Below are positions 60,581-64,000 of a stretch of 64,000 bases of DNA, piece by piece. The position numbers were made by a program, and so were the translations under genes. Numbering within the stretch: the stretch's first letter is position 1; the number at the start of each line of letters is the position of its first letter. The notes beneath the pieces were generated by a model that worked only from the letters and a program-made list of their open reading frames with translations, was not told the DNA's origin and made no database searches. Source of the stretch: Granulicella sp. L60 (GTDB lineage: Bacteria > Acidobacteriota > Terriglobia > Terriglobales > Acidobacteriaceae); the NCBI RefSeq assembly GCF_009765825.1, contig NZ_LMUR01000020.1, positions 491,500-555,499 of the forward strand, written 5' to 3'.

Positions 60581-61566
60581 CGAAAGCCGACACAGCTTCG
60601 ACAGCCGCGTCCGTCGTATTAGTGCACTTACGGCCGCGATCGCGCCCGTTTTGACTTTTTTGGGTGCGGTCTTGGTGGCCGTCATAACTGGAATGACGGC
60701 ACATAGGTAGGTCGAACCGCTGTGCAGGAGTAGTTTTCGCTCTTTTTGAATTGAGAAGGTCCAACGTTTATTGGGAATCCAGTGAGATCTCACGTCCAGC
60801 AGCTCTGTCGATTTCGATACGATGGTTCGCGACGCGTCCCTTCCAATGGTCTGTTGGGGGCGGCTTCTGCTCCGCGAGGTCAAAGCCGCCTTAGCCCGAA
60901 AAAGCCCTACGAAGATGCCTCAGGGCAGGGTATATTGGGTCCGACATTTGAGAAAATCCTCTTCTCAGCTAAAGCGGTTGGCATGTTCCGTTGGCAGCCC
61001 TGACGCATATTCCAAATATCCTATCGACATGATGATCCGAAATGTGCGCGATGCTAGGCAAAAAACAAAGACATCACAAACACCTGAGGAAGCTCGCCAG
61101 AAGGCTAAGAGTGCGTATCGCTGATGCACACAATGCGTCCGATCGTAGCAATCGGCCCTTTCACCGATGCTGTACGACGCCGGCTTCGTACAGCGACACC
61201 CATGCCTGTGTTGCCGCAGTTTTCAGGCGGAACGTCTAGGCTACCAAAAACACTCAGCTTCGTTTTACCTTGGTGCTCTGTTTTATTTAGCAATCTATCT
61301 AACGTCAAGTCTCAAGTTTTACTTGAAATAAGAGACCAGTTTTACCTGAATGGACGGCAAGAAGGCATTTCCAACGCCGATATGGCATTGGATATACATA
61401 ATATGTGTTATCAGACGCGGAGGCAGTTTAGATCCTGTTGCTTTCCAAGACCCGTCCGTTCTAGTAAATCCTTATCATTTCTTCTAGTAAAAGTTTGTCT
61501 TCGTGAAGCGGTCTTCGTCTTTCACGTTTTCCAGGACATACCAAGATTGGCGTGAGGCTATCTAGT
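60581..61566. other. Long region without recognisable gene
   Basis: No convincing gene is present in these 986 bases. One plus-strand frame just after 60560 reads RISALTAAIAPVLTFLGAVLVAVITG, a possible membrane segment of a broken protein, ending at 60711. The remainder has only short unsupported frames. This low coding density fits a decayed island. Confidence 0.4.
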
Positions 61567-61686
61567 ATGGCTGAGAACATTGAACGAACCGTCCAGAAAG
61601 CGGTTGAGGATTCCCTCGCTCCCGACCTTTTTAATGCGCTCATGGCTGCGTTAGGTCAGATGAATGGATCAAAAACTACTGACTAG
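61567..61686 (+). CDS. Possible 39-residue small protein
   Basis: An ATG at 61567 opens a 39-codon frame reading MAENIERTVQKAVEDS then LAPDLFNALMAALGQMNG and ending SKTTD. A GTGAGG lies about ten bases upstream. The text is amphipathic and helical, unlike random translation, but the size makes the call weak. It overlaps the 3' end of the next gene, which runs in the opposite direction, by four bases. Confidence 0.3.
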   Translation: MAENIERTVQKAVEDSLAPDLFNALMAALGQMNGSKTTD

Positions 61687-62261
61687 GTGACGAATTCGTT
61701 AACTGCTTGCTGTTTTTCCCATTCCAACTTATCCAGAAGTCTATCAATCTTGTTTGCAGGATTATCCGGTTGCGCTGGACCGGTTAGAGTACAGAACGTA
61801 GTCCAATCATTGAGCATGGCTAGAGAAAGTTCGTGCAGTAATCTCGCGCCACGAGTCGGATCCTCCTCCGGAAAGCTGACGGAGATCAAGCCCGGAGCAA
61901 GGGCTATCTCCGTAGGCAATGCGACCATGGATCGAGCCAGAACGTCTTGTTTCAATCTCCAGCTTGGCGGATCAGGTCTTCCCTGCCGTCTGAGTTCCTC
62001 CCGAAGAGCTTGGTTTTCTGCTTGGACATCCTGCAGCGCTTTGATGACTCGTTGATGGCGAAGCTGCTTTTCTTTGACCTCTGGCTCCAGACTCTCTAGC
62101 CAAGCGATCAGGCGTTCTCGCTCCACTCGCCAACTGCCATTGCGATTCCCTGCTACGAAAGGAGCCATCATGCGTATCGCCGCCCTGCGCTGCAAGCCGA
62201 AGACGGATTCAATCTGAGCCCGTTCCAGTTCGGCATGATCGAGCGTACGCAATATGGCCAA
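61683..62261 (-). CDS. Hypothetical protein with possible DNA-binding N terminus and coiled coil
   Basis: The 192-residue frame begins at a TTG (62261). The text AIESVFGLQRRAAIRMMAPF-like segment (ESVFGLQRRAAIRMM, near residues 18-32) resembles a helix-turn-helix. Residues about 55-95 form a coiled coil (EKQLRHQRVIKALQDVQAENQALREEL). The C terminus is globular: LPTEIALAPGLISVSFPEEDP. The frame continues upstream without a good start (RPTSWRHRISEILAILRTL), so the true start may be lost or unusual. Its composition is better than the surroundings, suggesting a gene kept under selection. No family recognised. Confidence 0.6.
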   Translation of the reverse strand: MAILRTLDHAELERAQIESVFGLQRRAAIRMMAPFVAGNRNGSWRVERERLIAWLESLEPEVKEKQLRHQRVIKALQDVQAENQALREELRRQGRPDPPSWRLKQDVLARSMVALPTEIALAPGLISVSFPEEDPTRGARLLHELSLAMLNDWTTFCTLTGPAQPDNPANKIDRLLDKLEWEKQQAVNEFVT

Positions 62262-63543
62262 TATCTCCGAGATGCGATGACGCCAGCTTGTGGGTCGGGG
62301 CCATACATAAGTCCTTATGCGATTAGGAGGTGGGAGTCATCTGTTCGTCATTCTACGCTCTCTATGTAGCGACACAGTTACGACACACCCCGTAATTTCT
62401 GAAGTCTGAGAAGAGGAGTTTCTCAGATGTCAGAAACACTCTTGCCGTTTCGCAATGAGATTTCCTTATCGACCGCAAATTACCGTATGCGATAGCAACC
62501 GACCTGAAAAGGCAGACTTGATAATTGCCTCTTCAACTGTACGGAAGGGTTTTCTTGAGGGCTCCCTCTGTGGTTCTAGACAAACACCTTCTTTGGGCGC
62601 GAAATGGTTCATGGCCCAAGGAGCATTCAGCAGGTCATTGTCTCGGAGATTAGCTTGTTGTTATGCCGGGGAGTGAGCATCTGACGATTCTCGCGATCAG
62701 AGCGCCTCACCAACTGGTCGGCGCTCCGAGATATCCTCGCGGGAGAGCGTCAAAATAGTTGGAGAATTCAACCACAAACGCTGCGGGAAACTTGCACTTA
62801 TGTCCTGGTTTTTGTTTGCAAATATCAAATCCATGATAGTTGCGAAAGTGATTAGGTATGACTGAATCACTCGCCGTAGCTGGGGTCACCATTTATGGTC
62901 CGTCGCCCGATTACAAGCAAGATTTTTTGATGGAAGAAGCGGTCTGCTTCTATGTACACGGCTTCTGAGTGAAGCGGTGGATCTGTTTCGACCATGATGG
63001 AATCCGCGCCCATCTTCTCCTGATTACACGGGCCGCCCGATAATGGTCTTCCATGACTTCGCACTAGATTCGCGAGGGGGTGTTGCGTGCTAGTGAAAAA
63101 TCGACGCAACAAAAACTCCATTTCAGCGACGCAACACTCGTCTCACTAATAAGTGACACATTGTCATTCTTTTTCAATAACATAATATGAGCAACAACTT
63201 CATTAAATACCTAGAATCAGTCATATTGACGCTTTATAGAGTGTTGCGTTATTTGACCGTTCGTTCCAAGGATTCTTTAGCATTTCCTCTAAGAAAATTT
63301 TATGTACGGCATGCATGATTCCAGCTTGTACCAACTCGTGAACAAAATTCCTGCTGCGGACCGACTTGGAACCAAGCAGAAACTGGCTCAACTCCGTTTT
63401 CAGGCCGCACGCTTTGGCCGTAGCTTCCGGCTCTTGCACGGGCTGTTTCAAATTGCAGGTGTAAAACATAGAAACAAGCGCGGAAGCACAGTGGTTCGCA
63501 TCTTCAAAAGAGCTGCCGATGGAGCGCTCAGGAACTGCGACAA
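62262..63543. other. Long region with no recognisable intact gene
   Basis: In about 1.28 kb I find no supported gene. Noted items are a GAGGAG ribosome site inside a hairpin loop at 62406-62426 before a short ATG frame, an 84-codon minus-strand frame at 62867-63121 with plausible but unmatched text, and a repeated TGTTGCG word between 63080 and 63248. The part from about 63140 to 63230 is very AT-rich and holds a TGACA/TGTCA inverted pair. Confidence 0.4.
63080..63248. repeat. Cluster of TGTTGCG words in both orientations
   Basis: TGTTGCG occurs at 63081-63087 and 63242-63248, and its reverse complement CGCAACA at 63105-63111 and 63130-63136. The pair CGCAACACTC (63130-63139) and GAGTGTTGCG (63239-63248) is a perfect ten-base inverted repeat, 99 bases apart and bracketing an AT-rich segment. 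This may be a binding site array or the ends of a small element. The function is unknown. Confidence 0.5.
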
Positions 63544-63795
63544 TTACCTTCTTGATTCTTTGGTTCCGGCGGCGCGGCAGGCGGCGAGGTCGGTGATGTA
63601 CAGTGCTGCCACCGTCGTAGGTTCGGCCGGAAGAGCCAAGAGTTGATGAGTCTGGCACCAGGCTTCAAAGTGCGCCCAGTCGGACCGATAGGCTCGTAAA
63701 GTGGCGGGCGCTTTGGCGGCGCGGACGAAGTCCTCGGCCCGCTGCACCAACGCTGTCATCTCTGCGGCCAGTGGCAGCACGGCGAGCTCGGACAT
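63544..63795 (-). pseudogene. Truncated tyrosine recombinase (N-terminal SAM-like domain only)
   Basis: From the ATG at 63795 the frame encodes 83 residues: MSELAVLPLAAEMTALVQRA, then FVRAAKAPATLRAYRSDWAHFEAWCQ and PTTVAALYITDLAAC. This is the core-binding N-terminal domain of phage-type integrases. The catalytic domain with the R-H-R-Y residues is absent: the frame ends soon after. An ATG 12 codons earlier (63831) is a possible start. An integrase scrap at the island's right part supports its mobile origin. Confidence 0.75.
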
Positions 63796-64000
63796 CGGCA
63801 AGGACCTCCAGGAAAGCGGATGATGCTGCAATCATCTTAGCGCTGATGGGATGCTCGGGCGGAGCTATGGAATTACCCTTGCGTTCTGAGGTCAATACCG
63901 ACAAGACGACATAATCGTGCTGATCGGCATTCGATGAGGTCGCGGTAGGGACGATCATTACTGATCGCCCCCCGCACAGATCCACACGAGCGCTCATTAG
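63796..64000. other. Right end of the window, no supported gene
   Basis: A minus-strand frame covers most of this stretch and overlaps the recombinase fragment in another frame. Its text beyond the overlap (SARVDLCGGRSVMIVPTA) gives no recognisable domain. I do not call a gene here. Confidence 0.35.

Noticed and set aside
63221..63658. 145-residue minus-strand frame next to the recombinase fragment
   Set aside because: Part overlaps the fragment in another frame; the remainder has no recognised domain. An opposing plus-strand frame at 63302-63646 is equally unsupported.

Overview
The window looks like a chromosomal segment of a Gram-negative (diderm) Acidobacteriota, most likely class Terriglobia (the Terriglobus / Granulicella / Edaphobacter group). 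This is inferred from gene content: LPS functions (lpxD, a family 9 glycosyltransferase, a PagL-like lipid A deacylase), an ADOP/MacB-type permease remnant beside a PadR regulator, the coupled pair of a radical SAM protein and a UdgX-type uracil-DNA protein, a sortase with an LPxTA substrate, and several small secreted proteins of a kind I associate with this group. No rRNA or tRNA gene and no CRISPR array was found by eye.

Layout. 0-9 kb: the start of a GT2 glycosyltransferase, miaB, a bifunctional nuclease, a GT9, aroA, a DUF2076 protein, a GAF-GAF-SpoIIE phosphatase and deoC. 9.3-12.2 kb: a two-gene DNA-repair operon (radical SAM protein then DUF4130-UdgX fusion). 12.3-17.3 kb: flavin monooxygenase, membrane protein, hpt, lgt, aqpZ and a SprT-like metalloprotein. 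17.5-26.5 kb: one long minus-strand run, ileS-lspA-uvrA-TPR protein, followed by two small secreted proteins, with ATGA stop/start overlaps. 26.8-31.9 kb: TonB protein, chemoreceptor, stand-alone TonB C-terminal domain, CYTH protein and Sua5/TsaC. 32.2-40.1 kb: holB and tmk, which often lie together, are separated here by about 6 kb holding a sortase cassette (LPxTA substrate, class D-like sortase, membrane NTF2-like protein), a CAP protein, a beta-barrel-like protein and a cytochrome P450. 40-46 kb: small lipoprotein, response regulator-PAS protein, lpxD, and a tRNA nucleotidyltransferase with a long histone H1-like tail. 46-50 kb: a heme-copper oxidase operon. 50-55 kb: pdxT, yebC, the PagL-like protein, ftcD, a secreted protein and a decayed permease with its PadR regulator.

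From about 55.7 kb to the right end the sequence becomes more AT-rich and sparsely coding. It carries an AraC regulator, a truncated flavin disulfide reductase, an intact acyltransferase, a secreted-protein pseudogene with in-frame stops, the C-terminal scrap of an ISNCY-type transposase, a poorly recognised 192-residue gene and a truncated tyrosine recombinase. I read this as a decayed genomic island.

Two features stand out at larger scale. The most system-like locus is the dedicated sortase cassette at 33.7-36.3 kb. Also, the plus strand is visibly G-rich from the left end to about 19 kb and C-rich from about 26 kb to 33 kb whatever the gene direction, which could mark a replication-related switch or an old rearrangement. 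All functional statements are homology judgements made by reading; no database search was run.
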